Assembly: GCA_029252625.1 (NCBI GenBank)
Contig: JAQXBA010000120.1
Span: 1 to 45,708, forward strand
DNA length: 45,708 nt
Source: Opitutia bacterium
GTDB lineage: Bacteria; Verrucomicrobiota; Verrucomicrobiia; Opitutales; Coraliomargaritaceae
Reading direction: 5' to 3'
Both the position numbers and the translations under genes were made by a program. Numbering within the stretch: the first letter of the stretch is position 1; every line of letters begins with the position of its first letter. Shown piece by piece: positions 1 through 7,018 of this stretch. The notes under the pieces are model-generated. The model saw only the letters and a program-made list of their open reading frames with translations. It was not told where the DNA came from and ran no database searches.

Positions 1-156
1 AGTCTCGGCGGTTAGTTCATCGTAAATGGTAGCGGTATCTGGCGAGGCTTTTTTCATACTTTTGTAGGGCTTTTAAAGATAAGTCGATATAGGCTATAGT
101 CAGTATTTATAGAGGTTGCGGGACTTTTTAAGCTTTTGGGGCTTTTGCAGTAGGGT

Positions 157-1350
157 TTAGCTTTTGACTGCGGGTAATTTGCTCAAATTTTCCCGCAATG
201 TTTCAACATTTAGGTGCGAGTAGTTACCATGAACTTTGCTGTCACTGTGCCCGGTTATCTTCATGCGGATTTCGGGCGGGACTCCAATGGCGGCAAGGTG
301 ACTTGCGAGCGAGTGCCTGAAGCTGTGAAAGCTCAGCTGCGAGACCTTGCGGCCTTTTTCGCTTTTATCGCCGGGATCGGTCCGCTTAGGGTCAATTCCC
401 GCAAGTGGTAAAATCTTCCCGGTAAAAATGCGGCTGCTCCAATTAGTGCCTAGTCGGCTAAGTTCGGGCGTGATCTTCGCCTTGTGATCTTTTGGCAGGG
501 TAAGCCCTAAAAAGTGGTCATAAACTGCGGAGTGCATCGGTAGCGTGATCGGCTTAGGACTTTTCCGTCGAGTCTTCTGTGGCACAAAACAAATCGTTTT
601 CTCTTCGAAGTCGATTGCATCCCAAGTTAGCCCGGTAGCATCTCCGAGTCTCATTGCTGAATAATAGGCAAGGTGAACGGCGGTCTTCCACTCGGTGCCG
701 TGGTCGGCAAGGTCGCATGCTTTCAGAATGTCCTTAATCTGCTCAAGTTCAAAGGGCTGTTTCTCAAGACTGCCTCGGGCTGTCTCTGAAACTTCAGCAG
801 CGGCGGCAGGGTTGAATTGTAGCTTTCCAAGTCGGCAGTGTTCCGCAAATGGAATTCTTAAAATCTTCAGGGCGTTTGAGCATGTCTTTTTAGCGAGCCC
901 CTTTTCTGCGAGTCCATCAACGAAGCCCTGAGTGTCTGCCGTTTCGATTTGCTCAATAGGGCTGTCTGCTCGGTCGCTTAAGCTCGTCACGAAGTCGCGG
1001 GCTACTTGGCGATATCGCTTCAGGGTCGTTTCGGGCTTCCCCGACCTTTCGGCCTTCTCAATCCATGCGGCGAAAAATTCGCTGGCGGTTAAAGACTTCG
1101 GCGGGGTAGTTCCCCCGAGTAAAAGCAATTCGTTGAAAGTGTCTCTTAATTCAGCTTCGCGTTGCAACTCCCCTCGGGCTGCTCGCTCAAAGATTTCAGC
1201 GGTAGCTTGCGCTTTTCGTTTCGCGTCAGCTCGCTCTTTAGCGTTTCCAGCGTCTCGAATCTTCGTGCTGCGGTTTCTTAATTTTCCATCTCGGTCGAGA
1301 AAGCAAGCAATCCAATTTCGGCAATTCGGTTGTTTTCGTAAGTAGGCCAT
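157..1350 (-). CDS. Tyrosine recombinase (phage/island integrase)
   Basis: This 397-residue protein has the full catalytic set of a tyrosine recombinase: Arg234 in 'SAMRLGD', the box-II pair His342 and Arg345 in 'FHSFRHSLASHLA', His368 in 'ITGHSD' and the nucleophile Tyr377 in 'GNYSHL'. The N-terminus (residues 1-60) resembles the arm-type DNA-binding segment of island integrases, and residues 85-180 fit the core-binding SAM-like domain. It should catalyse strand exchange between attP and a chromosomal attB. It looks intact and full length. Its start codon faces a low-gene region with a tRNA-3'-end-like sequence (1476-1503), which is where an att site is expected, so the rest of its element probably lies to the left, outside the window. 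No excisionase is visible. Confidence 0.93.
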   Translation of the reverse strand: MAYLRKQPNCRNWIACFLDRDGKLRNRSTKIRDAGNAKERADAKRKAQATAEIFERAARGELQREAELRDTFNELLLLGGTTPPKSLTASEFFAAWIEKAERSGKPETTLKRYRQVARDFVTSLSDRADSPIEQIETADTQGFVDGLAEKGLAKKTCSNALKILRIPFAEHCRLGKLQFNPAAAAEVSETARGSLEKQPFELEQIKDILKACDLADHGTEWKTAVHLAYYSAMRLGDATGLTWDAIDFEEKTICFVPQKTRRKSPKPITLPMHSAVYDHFLGLTLPKDHKAKITPELSRLGTNWSSRIFTGKILPLAGIDPKRTDPGDKSEKGRKVSQLSFHSFRHSLASHLAAIGVPPEIRMKITGHSDSKVHGNYSHLNVETLRENLSKLPAVKS

Positions 1351-1475
1351 TCCTAATTTCTTACATATTACTTACATACCAGCAAGGAGATTATTAAAAT
1401 CATTAAAATTATAGTTGTTGTGTTTATCGGGGTTAGCGGGCGGTTTCCCCTTTAATAAAGCTTCCTAATCTAATC

Positions 1476-1503
1476 AGGAGTTCGACTCTACTGTGCACCA
1501 CCA
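1476..1503 (+). repeat. tRNA 3'-end-like sequence (candidate att scar, left copy)
   Basis: The order is that of a tRNA 3' end: T-loop TTCGACT (1481-1487), five stem bases CTACT, seven acceptor bases GTGCACC, discriminator A, then CCA (1501-1503). The 5' T-stem AGGAG pairs with CTACT except for one mismatch, and there is no tRNA body upstream. A related copy lies at 2281-2310. Such partial tRNA ends commonly mark integration sites of islands; calling it an att scar is inference. Confidence 0.45.
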
Positions 1504-1552
1504 GTTTATAAGTCATTGATGGATAATCGTAAAGCGTAGGTGAAGTGAGTTG

Positions 1553-1583
1553 AAATAAGGGTCGAGTTAAAATAAGGGTCGAG
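1553..1583 (+). repeat. Tandem direct repeat upstream of the toxin-antitoxin pair
   Basis: The 14-mer aaataagggtcgag occurs at 1553-1566 and again at 1570-1583, three bases apart (17-bp period, under two helical turns). A partial third copy, aagggtcga, follows near 1634. Repeats in this position could be integrase arm sites or binding sites for the antitoxin repressor; the sequence alone does not decide. Confidence 0.5.
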
Positions 1584-1695
1584 CCACAAATTCTGACAAC
1601 TGTCTGCAACCGTTTTTGGAACCAAACCGCAACCAAGGGTCGAACCGGTTTAACGTCGAGATTGACAAAACCTAATTGCTAGCAAGATTCACATT

Positions 1696-1926
1696 ATGTC
1701 TATTAGCCTGAAAGTTGAATCTGAATTGATGGGTTTGCCTCCAGTCGAACGTGCGATGTTGGCCGAAAGGCTTCTTTCGTCTTTTGATAGCTGCAAGCAG
1801 GCATCTCTCGATGCCGAATGGGGCAAGGAGGCTGAAAATCGGATCGAAGCATTCGACAATGGTCACCTTTCCGCATCCAATTCCGAGGATGTCCATGCGA
1901 GAATCGAGAAGAAATATTTCTCGTGA
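1696..1926 (+). CDS. Antitoxin of a type II toxin-antitoxin pair ('addiction module component' family)
   Basis: The 76-residue protein has the pattern of the small unstable antitoxins annotated as putative addiction module component: an N-terminal 'LPPVERAMLAERLLSSF' helix followed by a conserved Trp (Asp-Ala-Glu-Trp), an Arg-rich middle and a C-terminal 'EDVHARIEKK' segment resembling the usual 'eEVxxrl' tail. It should bind and neutralise the toxin encoded immediately downstream and, as in related modules, repress the shared promoter. The stop codon overlaps the toxin GTG start by three bases (GTGA at 1923-1926), so the two are translationally coupled. No clear Shine-Dalgarno is seen before the ATG. 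Confidence 0.85.
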   Translation: MSISLKVESELMGLPPVERAMLAERLLSSFDSCKQASLDAEWGKEAENRIEAFDNGHLSASNSEDVHARIEKKYFS

Positions 1927-2213
1927 ACGTACGCTACCTCAGCGTCGCCGAAAAAGAGCTCGGTAAAGCTATCGAATATTACGAGGACAAGGAGGTCGGT
2001 CTGGGTTTGCGTTTTTACGCAGAGTATCGAGCCGCTCTTGAGCGAATCCTCGCATATCCCGATGCGTGGTATGCGCTTTCAGAAAAAACGCGACGCTGTC
2101 GTACGAAGGTTTTCCCATTCGGAATCATTTATCAAATTCGTAGCGGTGAAATTCTGATAATTGCAGTTGCTGAATTGCATCAGAAACCGGGGTATTGGAA
2201 AGATCGTATTTAA
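1923..2213 (+). CDS. RelE/ParE-superfamily toxin
   Basis: This 96-residue protein starts with GTG at 1923, inside the antitoxin stop (GTGA). The layout fits the ParE/RelE fold: helix 1 'AEKELGKAIEYYE', helix 2 'GLRFYAEYRAALERILAYP', then strands with 'RRCRTKVFPFGIIYQI' and the C-terminal 'ILIIAVAELHQKPGYWKDR'. That last segment is the typical end of ParE-like toxins ('vahxrrxpxYWkxR'). ParE toxins poison gyrase and RelE toxins cleave ribosome-bound mRNA; the sequence resembles the ParE side more, but the target is not certain. The pair lies between two tRNA-end-like sequences, which suggests it came in with, or helps keep, a mobile element. Confidence 0.88.
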   Translation: MNVRYLSVAEKELGKAIEYYEDKEVGLGLRFYAEYRAALERILAYPDAWYALSEKTRRCRTKVFPFGIIYQIRSGEILIIAVAELHQKPGYWKDRI

Positions 2214-2478
2214 GAGGCTGATTGAATCGCTTTTCCAGCAACCAATCAGCAACCGAGTTTCATCAACTATTGGTAATCAAAGGAAGTTTCGACTCTCCTA
2301 TGCTCCACCATTGTGATGGCATGATAGTGGTCGGTATCGCAGAGGCTTGTATACTTGAATTCACTTTGACTGACCGGGTCGGTGAAGTGTAATGCAGTCT
2401 GGGTTGGATGGAATTCATGCGAACGATGGTGAATAAGGTATTGCAGCTTCAGGAAATCAATTCCTTGGTTTTGGGCAT
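2214..2478. other. Gene-poor gap after the toxin gene
   Basis: I see no supported gene here. The region includes the second tRNA-3'-end-like sequence (2281-2310). The reverse-strand open frame across 2267-2494 reads through that tRNA-like sequence and shows no protein-family features. Confidence 0.5.
2281..2310 (+). repeat. tRNA 3'-end-like sequence (candidate att scar, right copy)
   Basis: T-loop TTCGACT (2288-2294), stem bases CTCCT, acceptor bases ATGCTCC, discriminator A and CCA (2308-2310) follow exact tRNA spacing. The upstream T-stem strand (AGGAAG) has one extra base, so it is not a working tRNA end, and no body precedes it. Together with 1476-1503 it brackets the toxin-antitoxin pair. 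Confidence 0.45.
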
Positions 2479-2507
2479 AAAAAAGGGGCCTCATGACGAG
2501 GCCCCTT
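2479..2507 (-). terminator. Rho-independent terminator of the small hydrophobic protein operon
   Basis: Read on the minus strand this is AAGGGGCCTC, loop GTCA, GAGGCCCCTT followed by a run of T. The GC-rich 10-bp stem lies 22 bases past the stop codon at 2529, so it terminates transcription of the two small membrane-protein genes. Confidence 0.88.
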
Positions 2508-2528
2508 GGATTAATTTAGAGACAGATG

Positions 2529-2753
2529 CTACTTATTGAGCACACTCAAAACAATAATGAGTGTTACAACGCTCGAGAGGCTTGCACCTGTGCCAATGAA
2601 GCTATCAACTAGTCCTTTAATATTGCCGATCACGTTCATACTTGCGGCTTGGCCGAAAATAACAGAAACGACGACGAGAAGGCCGATAGCTGCAACGAGT
2701 ACAGCAGAGATTCCTCCGATAGCTGACTTAATTTGATTAATTGTATTTTCCAT
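2529..2753 (-). CDS. Small hydrophobic protein, paralogue B
   Basis: I do not recognise the family of this 74-residue protein. It has a short amphipathic N-terminus (MENTINQIKSAIGGI), a long hydrophobic segment (about residues 16-36), a central part with 'VFGQ'-like and 'VIGNIKGLVDSF' motifs, and a second hydrophobic stretch at 57-71. It resembles its upstream neighbour at 2794-3027 over its whole length (shared I/V-F-G-Q-x-A/G and V-I/V-G-N-I/L), so the two are tandem duplicates. There is no signal peptidase site or lipobox. The Shine-Dalgarno is weak, whereas paralogue A has a strong one. Possible roles include a pilin-like or coat-like subunit, a pore-forming peptide or a membrane-bound toxin; none is proven. 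Confidence 0.72.
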   Translation of the reverse strand: MENTINQIKSAIGGISAVLVAAIGLLVVVSVIFGQAASMNVIGNIKGLVDSFIGTGASLSSVVTLIIVLSVLNK

Positions 2754-2793
2754 AGTACTTTTTTTATTTGGGGTTTGTTTGTTTGCGATTCTA

Positions 2794-3027
2794 CTACGCG
2801 CGGTTGCGCAGCAGAGCGAAGATTAGAATGATGGCAACTAAGCCAACGAAGCCGTTTTCTCCGCCAATAGCGGTAACAATTTCAGATAGGTTTCCGACTA
2901 CGCTGGCACCAAAAATAGCGCCTTGGCCGAAAACGATTTCAGCAATAATGCCGAGCGCAATCAGGCCGATTCCGAGTTCGGATATACCCTTAATTATACT
3001 ACTTAGTTGTGAGGTTACTTTTTCCAT
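2794..3027 (-). CDS. Small hydrophobic protein, paralogue A
   Basis: This 77-residue protein has two predicted membrane segments (about residues 18-40 and 58-73), a Gly-rich centre with 'FGQGAIFGASVVGNL', and a basic C-terminus (LLRNRA), which predicts a cytoplasmic tail. The start is well supported: on the minus strand AAAGGAG stands about five bases before the ATG. It is the first gene of a two-gene operon with paralogue B (40-bp gap) that ends at the terminator at 2479-2507. The size, hydrophobicity and tandem duplication recall VirB2/TrbC-type or phage coat subunits and some bacteriocins, but no family motif is decisive. Confidence 0.75.
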   Translation of the reverse strand: MEKVTSQLSSIIKGISELGIGLIALGIIAEIVFGQGAIFGASVVGNLSEIVTAIGGENGFVGLVAIILIFALLRNRA

Positions 3028-3562
3028 TTATCTCCTTTGTTGGGGTGAACCAGTAGTCGCAAGCGATGATTCACATGAATCATCAGCGCTACCAGAAATG
3101 CAAAGCAGCGCATCTATACGCCAAAATAGGGGAAGTCTCACTAGGCTGAGGCAACAATGCCCCGCCGGTTTCCAGTCTGCATGTAATATACACGTCACTG
3201 GAGAGAACAAATTAACAACAAATTGACATATGGGAAGCCTAAACTTAGCGAAAATACGTTTTCGTGAGAATTTATGCTAATTTATCTCGTAGAATGTGAG
3301 CTTACATACAATTAAATCGATATTAAACTCAATAAATTAATTGTAAATCATTGATTATGAAGTATTTATACTATTTTTAATGCTGCTGGACGCATCCATC
3401 AGACTAGGCCCATTATAAGCCGCTTAAATAAAAATTCCTCGCTTGCAAGTTGTCAAAAGTACGGTGTCACCGATTCTCCGGCGATTTTTAGGCTGAAACC
3501 TTCTAATATTAAAGCTTTTCGGATGCAACGTACTTTGCCGTCTCGTCCCTAGTTGATGTCGC
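3028..3562. other. AT-rich intergenic region between hydrophobic-protein operon and galK
   Basis: No gene is supported in these 535 bases. The middle (about 3220-3420) is markedly AT-rich compared with its surroundings. It should contain the promoter of the leftward two-gene operon and the 3' end of the gal transcript. The palindrome CGAAAA-TACG-TTTTCG (3249-3264) is the clearest motif. I see no convincing terminator for galK. Confidence 0.5.
3249..3264. promoter_or_regulatory. Palindrome, candidate operator
   Basis: CGAAAA, spacer TACG, TTTTCG forms a perfect 6-bp inverted repeat in an AT-rich region about 220 bases upstream of the first small hydrophobic protein gene. It could be a repressor site; this is inference from position and symmetry only. 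Confidence 0.3.
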
Positions 3563-4798
3563 TTATTGTTCGCCAATGTCGGCCAATAGTGGCGCCGATG
3601 TAATGCCATCCACTGTGCGGCAAGAATGAATCGCGAACTCATTTAAAAACGCAGGATGGCACCGCGGATAGGTCGACTCGACGGTCGATTTCAAATCGTC
3701 GAAGGCATCGGCCTGAATTAAGGCACCGCTAGCGCCCTTATCGCCGCCGCCGAGCATGCGCTCACCCAACACGCCTGGTACGGTGCGTGCGATGTCGCAC
3801 ATTGTCTCCAGTTCCGGGCCGCTGATTTCGTAATCATCCCGTAGCCCAATGCCATCTGCGCGGAAATTCTTGCCCACCTTCTCGATGTCGCCACTACGCC
3901 ACGCCTCTAGTGTATCAGCAAAGCGGGTCTGTGCTTCATACAGGTATTTTAAGCGTCCCACGCTCGCGGGCGCGACTTCCCGGAGATGGGCCGCAGCTGC
4001 AGCAAACTTTTCGCATGTCGAGACCTCTGCGAGTGATGTATAACCGAATTTTGCATTTAGTAATGCCTTCATCTGATCGCACTCATCGCGACGAATTTTG
4101 TAAGTCGATTTTTCGAGTCCAGGGCGTTTCGTTCCTGTATCCAGACTTACAATACGAAAGTCATCGGAATTGCCGCCAAATGGAATGTGGTCGATCGTTC
4201 CTGTGCTGGGTTTAAAATATGTGCCCATGCCTGCTTTTGCAAAATAAATCATAATCTGATCTAACTTGCCGCAAGGCGATCCGATGTAATCAGTTTCGAC
4301 CATTTGGGCGAGGTCAACGATACGCATGCCGTCTTCGACGACCGTTTCGTTCACTTCAAAGAAGGTCAGGATCAAATTGAGGGCTAGCGAGGCTGAGCGC
4401 GACATGCCACCACCAGGGATGTTGCCGTAAAGCACTGCATCGAATCCTGTGCTCAATTTGTAGCCCTCACGGCGCAGAATCAATTCCACTCCATGCGGGA
4501 AACGTGCCCAGCTGTCCTTCAATTCCCCTGACTCTGCGGCTTCGCCCAGGGCGAAGTCGACAATGCCGTCGTCGGGGAAGTTCTGACTGAAGATACGCAC
4601 ACGGCCTGAAGAGTTGGATTTATACGCCAACCAGATGAAGCGATCAGTGCCGACGCCGAAAAGTTCCATGCCGTTGTAGTCGCCATGTTCAACGCCAAAG
4701 CAAAAGCGAGATGAACTGCGGCGCACTTTTCCGCCAGTAATATCGAGGCCGTATTTGTCTGCTGTTGCGGAGAGCTTGTTATGAATGTCTTGTTCCAT
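3563..4798 (-). CDS. galK: Galactokinase (GHMP kinase)
   Basis: Galactokinase phosphorylates galactose at C1 with ATP, the first committed step of the Leloir pathway. The 411-residue protein has the galactokinase substrate loop 'GVEHGDYNG' (Glu37, His38, Asp40), the GHMP ATP loop 'IPGGGMSRSAS' (127-137) and the C-terminal glycine motif 'GERMLGGGDKGASGAL'. The loops differ from the textbook forms: the usual 'GRVNLIGEH' is 'SSRFCFGVEH', and the phosphate loop has 'GGGMSRSAS' in place of 'GLSSSAS'. It is therefore a divergent member, and another sugar substrate cannot be excluded. Its place as third gene after galT and galE supports galactokinase. The gap to galE is 27 bp. Confidence 0.85.
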   Translation of the reverse strand: MEQDIHNKLSATADKYGLDITGGKVRRSSSRFCFGVEHGDYNGMELFGVGTDRFIWLAYKSNSSGRVRIFSQNFPDDGIVDFALGEAAESGELKDSWARFPHGVELILRREGYKLSTGFDAVLYGNIPGGGMSRSASLALNLILTFFEVNETVVEDGMRIVDLAQMVETDYIGSPCGKLDQIMIYFAKAGMGTYFKPSTGTIDHIPFGGNSDDFRIVSLDTGTKRPGLEKSTYKIRRDECDQMKALLNAKFGYTSLAEVSTCEKFAAAAAHLREVAPASVGRLKYLYEAQTRFADTLEAWRSGDIEKVGKNFRADGIGLRDDYEISGPELETMCDIARTVPGVLGERMLGGGDKGASGALIQADAFDDLKSTVESTYPRCHPAFLNEFAIHSCRTVDGITSAPLLADIGEQ

Positions 4799-4825
4799 AT
4801 GATACCTTTAGGGATGCATTGTTAA

Positions 4826-5806
4826 TTAGTCTTCGTAGCCGTTAGGATTGGCTTGATGCCATGCCCATGCACTGGTGATGATTGATTTCAAGTCAGGGAA
4901 CTTGGGATCCCACTTGAGTTCACTGGTGATCTTGCCACTGGCAGCAATCAATATTGCTGGATCGCCGGCACGGCGTGGCTTCACATCGGCAGGGATCGCG
5001 TGGCCTGTCACTTCGCGTGCGGTCTCAATGACTTGCTTGACTGAGTAGCCTTGGCCGTTGCCGAGGTTGTAAATCTTATCTTCATTCTCGATCGCATCGA
5101 GCGCGAGGATGTGTGCCTGCGCCAGATCGATCACGTGGATGTAGTCGCGCACGCAAGTTCCGTCTGCGGTGTCGTAGTCGTCGCCGAACATGTAGATCTT
5201 TTCACGCTGCCCGAGTGCCACTTGTAGCACGAGTGGGATAAGGTGTAGCTCGGGAGTGTGGTCTTCGCCGCGCTCGACACTTGCACCAGCGGCATTAAAG
5301 TAGCGCAATGCTGCGTAGTTAAAGAACGGATATATGCGAGACATCCAGTGTAGGTAGCGCTCGATGATATATTTTGATTCGCCGTAAGGGCTGCCTGGGA
5401 TGATACGCTCATCTTCGGCGATGGGCATGCGCTCTGGATCGTCAAACAAGTTGGCAGTGGAAGAGAGGATGAAGCGCGGTACTTCAAATTCGACCACACA
5501 CTTCAATAGGTTGAGCGCATTGGAGACATTGTCGCCAAGGTAGATGAATGGATCTTGCATCGATTCACCGACCAGCGATTTGGCCGCAAAATGCATGATC
5601 GCTTCGGGCTTGAAGCGACCCATTGCCTCGCGAATTGACCCGATGTTGGCCAGATCGCCTACAACCAGTTCAGCATCGGGATGCACCGCTGAGCTGTGCC
5701 CGAGCGATAGGTTATCAAAGACCATCACATCGTGTCCTGCGAGGACGAGTTGTTCGACTGCGACACTGCCGATATAGCCGGCACCTCCTGTAACAAATAC
5801 TTTCAT
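4826..5806 (-). CDS. galE: UDP-glucose 4-epimerase
   Basis: This 326-residue short-chain dehydrogenase/reductase interconverts UDP-galactose and UDP-glucose with bound NAD. The N-terminal 'GGAGYIGS' (Gly7, Gly10, Gly13) is the Rossmann dinucleotide motif. 'LSSTANLF' supplies the catalytic Ser/Thr (about 116), and '[10 protein letters not shown]' gives Tyr141 and Lys145. Downstream '[10 protein letters not shown]', '[14 protein letters not shown]' and '[11 protein letters not shown]' are typical of bacterial GalE. It lies 10 bp after galT and 27 bp before galK, consistent with one transcript regenerating UDP-glucose for the GalT reaction. Confidence 0.96.
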   Translation of the reverse strand: MKVFVTGGAGYIGSVAVEQLVLAGHDVMVFDNLSLGHSSAVHPDAELVVGDLANIGSIREAMGRFKPEAIMHFAAKSLVGESMQDPFIYLGDNVSNALNLLKCVVEFEVPRFILSSTANLFDDPERMPIAEDERIIPGSPYGESKYIIERYLHWMSRIYPFFNYAALRYFNAAGASVERGEDHTPELHLIPLVLQVALGQREKIYMFGDDYDTADGTCVRDYIHVIDLAQAHILALDAIENEDKIYNLGNGQGYSVKQVIETAREVTGHAIPADVKPRRAGDPAILIAASGKITSELKWDPKFPDLKSIITSAWAWHQANPNGYED

Positions 5807-5816
5807 ATGCGGTGTT

Positions 5817-6857
5817 TTATTTTTTGGTATAATGAATTTCTGAGAGTGCAGACAGCTGTGTCGCTGCTTGTTCTGCGGTTAAATCGCGTTGTGCATTGGC
5901 AAGCATTTCGTAGCCAACCATGAATTTTTTAACTGCAGCCGAGCGTAGTAGGGGCGGATAAAAGTGTGCGTGCAATTGCCAATGCTCGACATTTTTGGTT
6001 AAGCTTGGAGCGCCGTGCCATCCCATTGAGTAGGGGAATGATGTTTCAAATAGATTGTCGTAGCGGGTCAGCATGCGTTTCATGATGTCAGCAAGATTGT
6101 TGCGTTGGCAATCCGTCAAATCCGACAGGTGTTGGACGGCGAATCGTGGCAATAGCAGTGTTTCGAAGGGCCACGTCGCCCAGTAGGGAACCACCACGAC
6201 CCAGTCGCCGTTGATCGACACGATGCGCTCGTTCTTCTCAATCTCAGACTTGGCATAGTCGAGCAGTAGCTTGCTTCCATGCTTTTTTAAATAGGCGGCT
6301 TGATGAATGTCTTCCTTGGCGGCTTCGTTGGGTAAAAAATCACTCGCCCAGATCTGCCCGTGGGGATGTGGGTTTGAGCAACCCATAGCCGCGCCTTTAT
6401 TTTCGAAAATCTGCACCCAGCGATATTTTTTGCCGAGCTCAGCGACTTGATCTGCCCACAGATTGATCACTGCTCGAATAGCAGGCACCTCCATCTCAGG
6501 GAGGCTCAAGTCATGTCGTGGTGAAAAGCAGATCACGCGGCATTCGCCGTGTGCCTCCTCTTTACAAAACAGCGGGTCTGTGTCGACTACCGTTGGCGTC
6601 GTCTCGCCAGGCATGAGTAAGGCGGCAAAATCATTCTTAAATACATAGGGTCCCGTGTAAGCTGGATTGTTTTCTCCGCCGATACGCTCATTGCTCGGGC
6701 ACAGGTAGCACTTCTCATCATACGCAGGCCTCTGCTCGCCAGAGACTGTCTCTTTCGCTCCTTGCCATGGACGCAGTGCGCGGTGCGGTGAGACCAGAAT
6801 CCACTCGCCGGTGAGGGGATTATAGCGGCGATGTGGATTATGTTCGGTCGAATTCAT
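5817..6857 (-). CDS. galT: Galactose-1-phosphate uridylyltransferase
   Basis: GalT transfers UMP from UDP-glucose to galactose-1-phosphate through a uridylylated histidine. The 346-residue sequence has the active-site 'NPHPHGQIW' with His164-Pro-His166, the nucleophile falling at residue 166 as in the E. coli enzyme. It also has a zinc-type 'KCYLCPSN' (Cys50, Cys53), the opening '[12 protein letters not shown]', and the C-terminal '[11 protein letters not shown]'. It is the first gene of the leftward galTEK operon. No Shine-Dalgarno is evident upstream. The 161-bp gap to the divergent regulator contains a palindrome over a likely -10 element (6932-6957). Confidence 0.95.
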   Translation of the reverse strand: MNSTEHNPHRRYNPLTGEWILVSPHRALRPWQGAKETVSGEQRPAYDEKCYLCPSNERIGGENNPAYTGPYVFKNDFAALLMPGETTPTVVDTDPLFCKEEAHGECRVICFSPRHDLSLPEMEVPAIRAVINLWADQVAELGKKYRWVQIFENKGAAMGCSNPHPHGQIWASDFLPNEAAKEDIHQAAYLKKHGSKLLLDYAKSEIEKNERIVSINGDWVVVVPYWATWPFETLLLPRFAVQHLSDLTDCQRNNLADIMKRMLTRYDNLFETSFPYSMGWHGAPSLTKNVEHWQLHAHFYPPLLRSAAVKKFMVGYEMLANAQRDLTAEQAATQLSALSEIHYTKK

Positions 6858-6931
6858 CGATTTGTTGTGAGTAGCTGGAGACTTTAGGCAGCTAACTATT
6901 AATCATTAGGGTCTACGGCAATTCGTCTTTA

Positions 6932-6957
6932 TCTGCTTTAAAATAAATAATAGCAGA
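6932..6957 (-). promoter_or_regulatory. Candidate galT promoter/operator palindrome
   Basis: TCTGCT (6932-6937) and AGCAGA (6952-6957) are perfect inverted arms around a 14-bp AT-only centre. On the minus strand the sequence TATTAT (6947-6952), a plausible -10 for galT, lies inside it, so a protein bound here would block the galTEK promoter. It lies in the divergent gap next to an AraC/XylR-type regulator. No footprint is implied. Confidence 0.45.
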
Positions 6958-7000
6958 CAATCGGGCCTTGAATTAAGGCATAATCGGCTCTAATTTTTAA

Positions 7001-7013
7001 TTGATTGGGTCAA
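7001..7013. promoter_or_regulatory. Small palindrome just upstream of the regulator start
   Basis: TTGA-TTGGG-TCAA is a perfect 4-bp inverted repeat that ends five bases before the regulator ATG. It could serve as an autoregulatory site; it is short, so chance is a real alternative. Confidence 0.25.
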
Positions 7014-7018
7014 TTTTA

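Larger units (their letters stand above)
1351..1695. other. Intergenic region between integrase and toxin-antitoxin pair
   Basis: No convincing gene is present; the open frames here have no family-like content. The stretch contains a tRNA-3'-end-like sequence (1476-1503), a tandem 'aaataagggtcgag' repeat (1553-1583) and a TTGACA hexamer at 1662-1667 that could be the -35 element of the antitoxin promoter, although no good -10 follows. Confidence 0.5.

Noticed and set aside
2267-2494. Reverse-strand 75-residue protein after the toxin gene
   Set aside because: It reads across the tRNA-end-like sequence and into the terminator; no family features.
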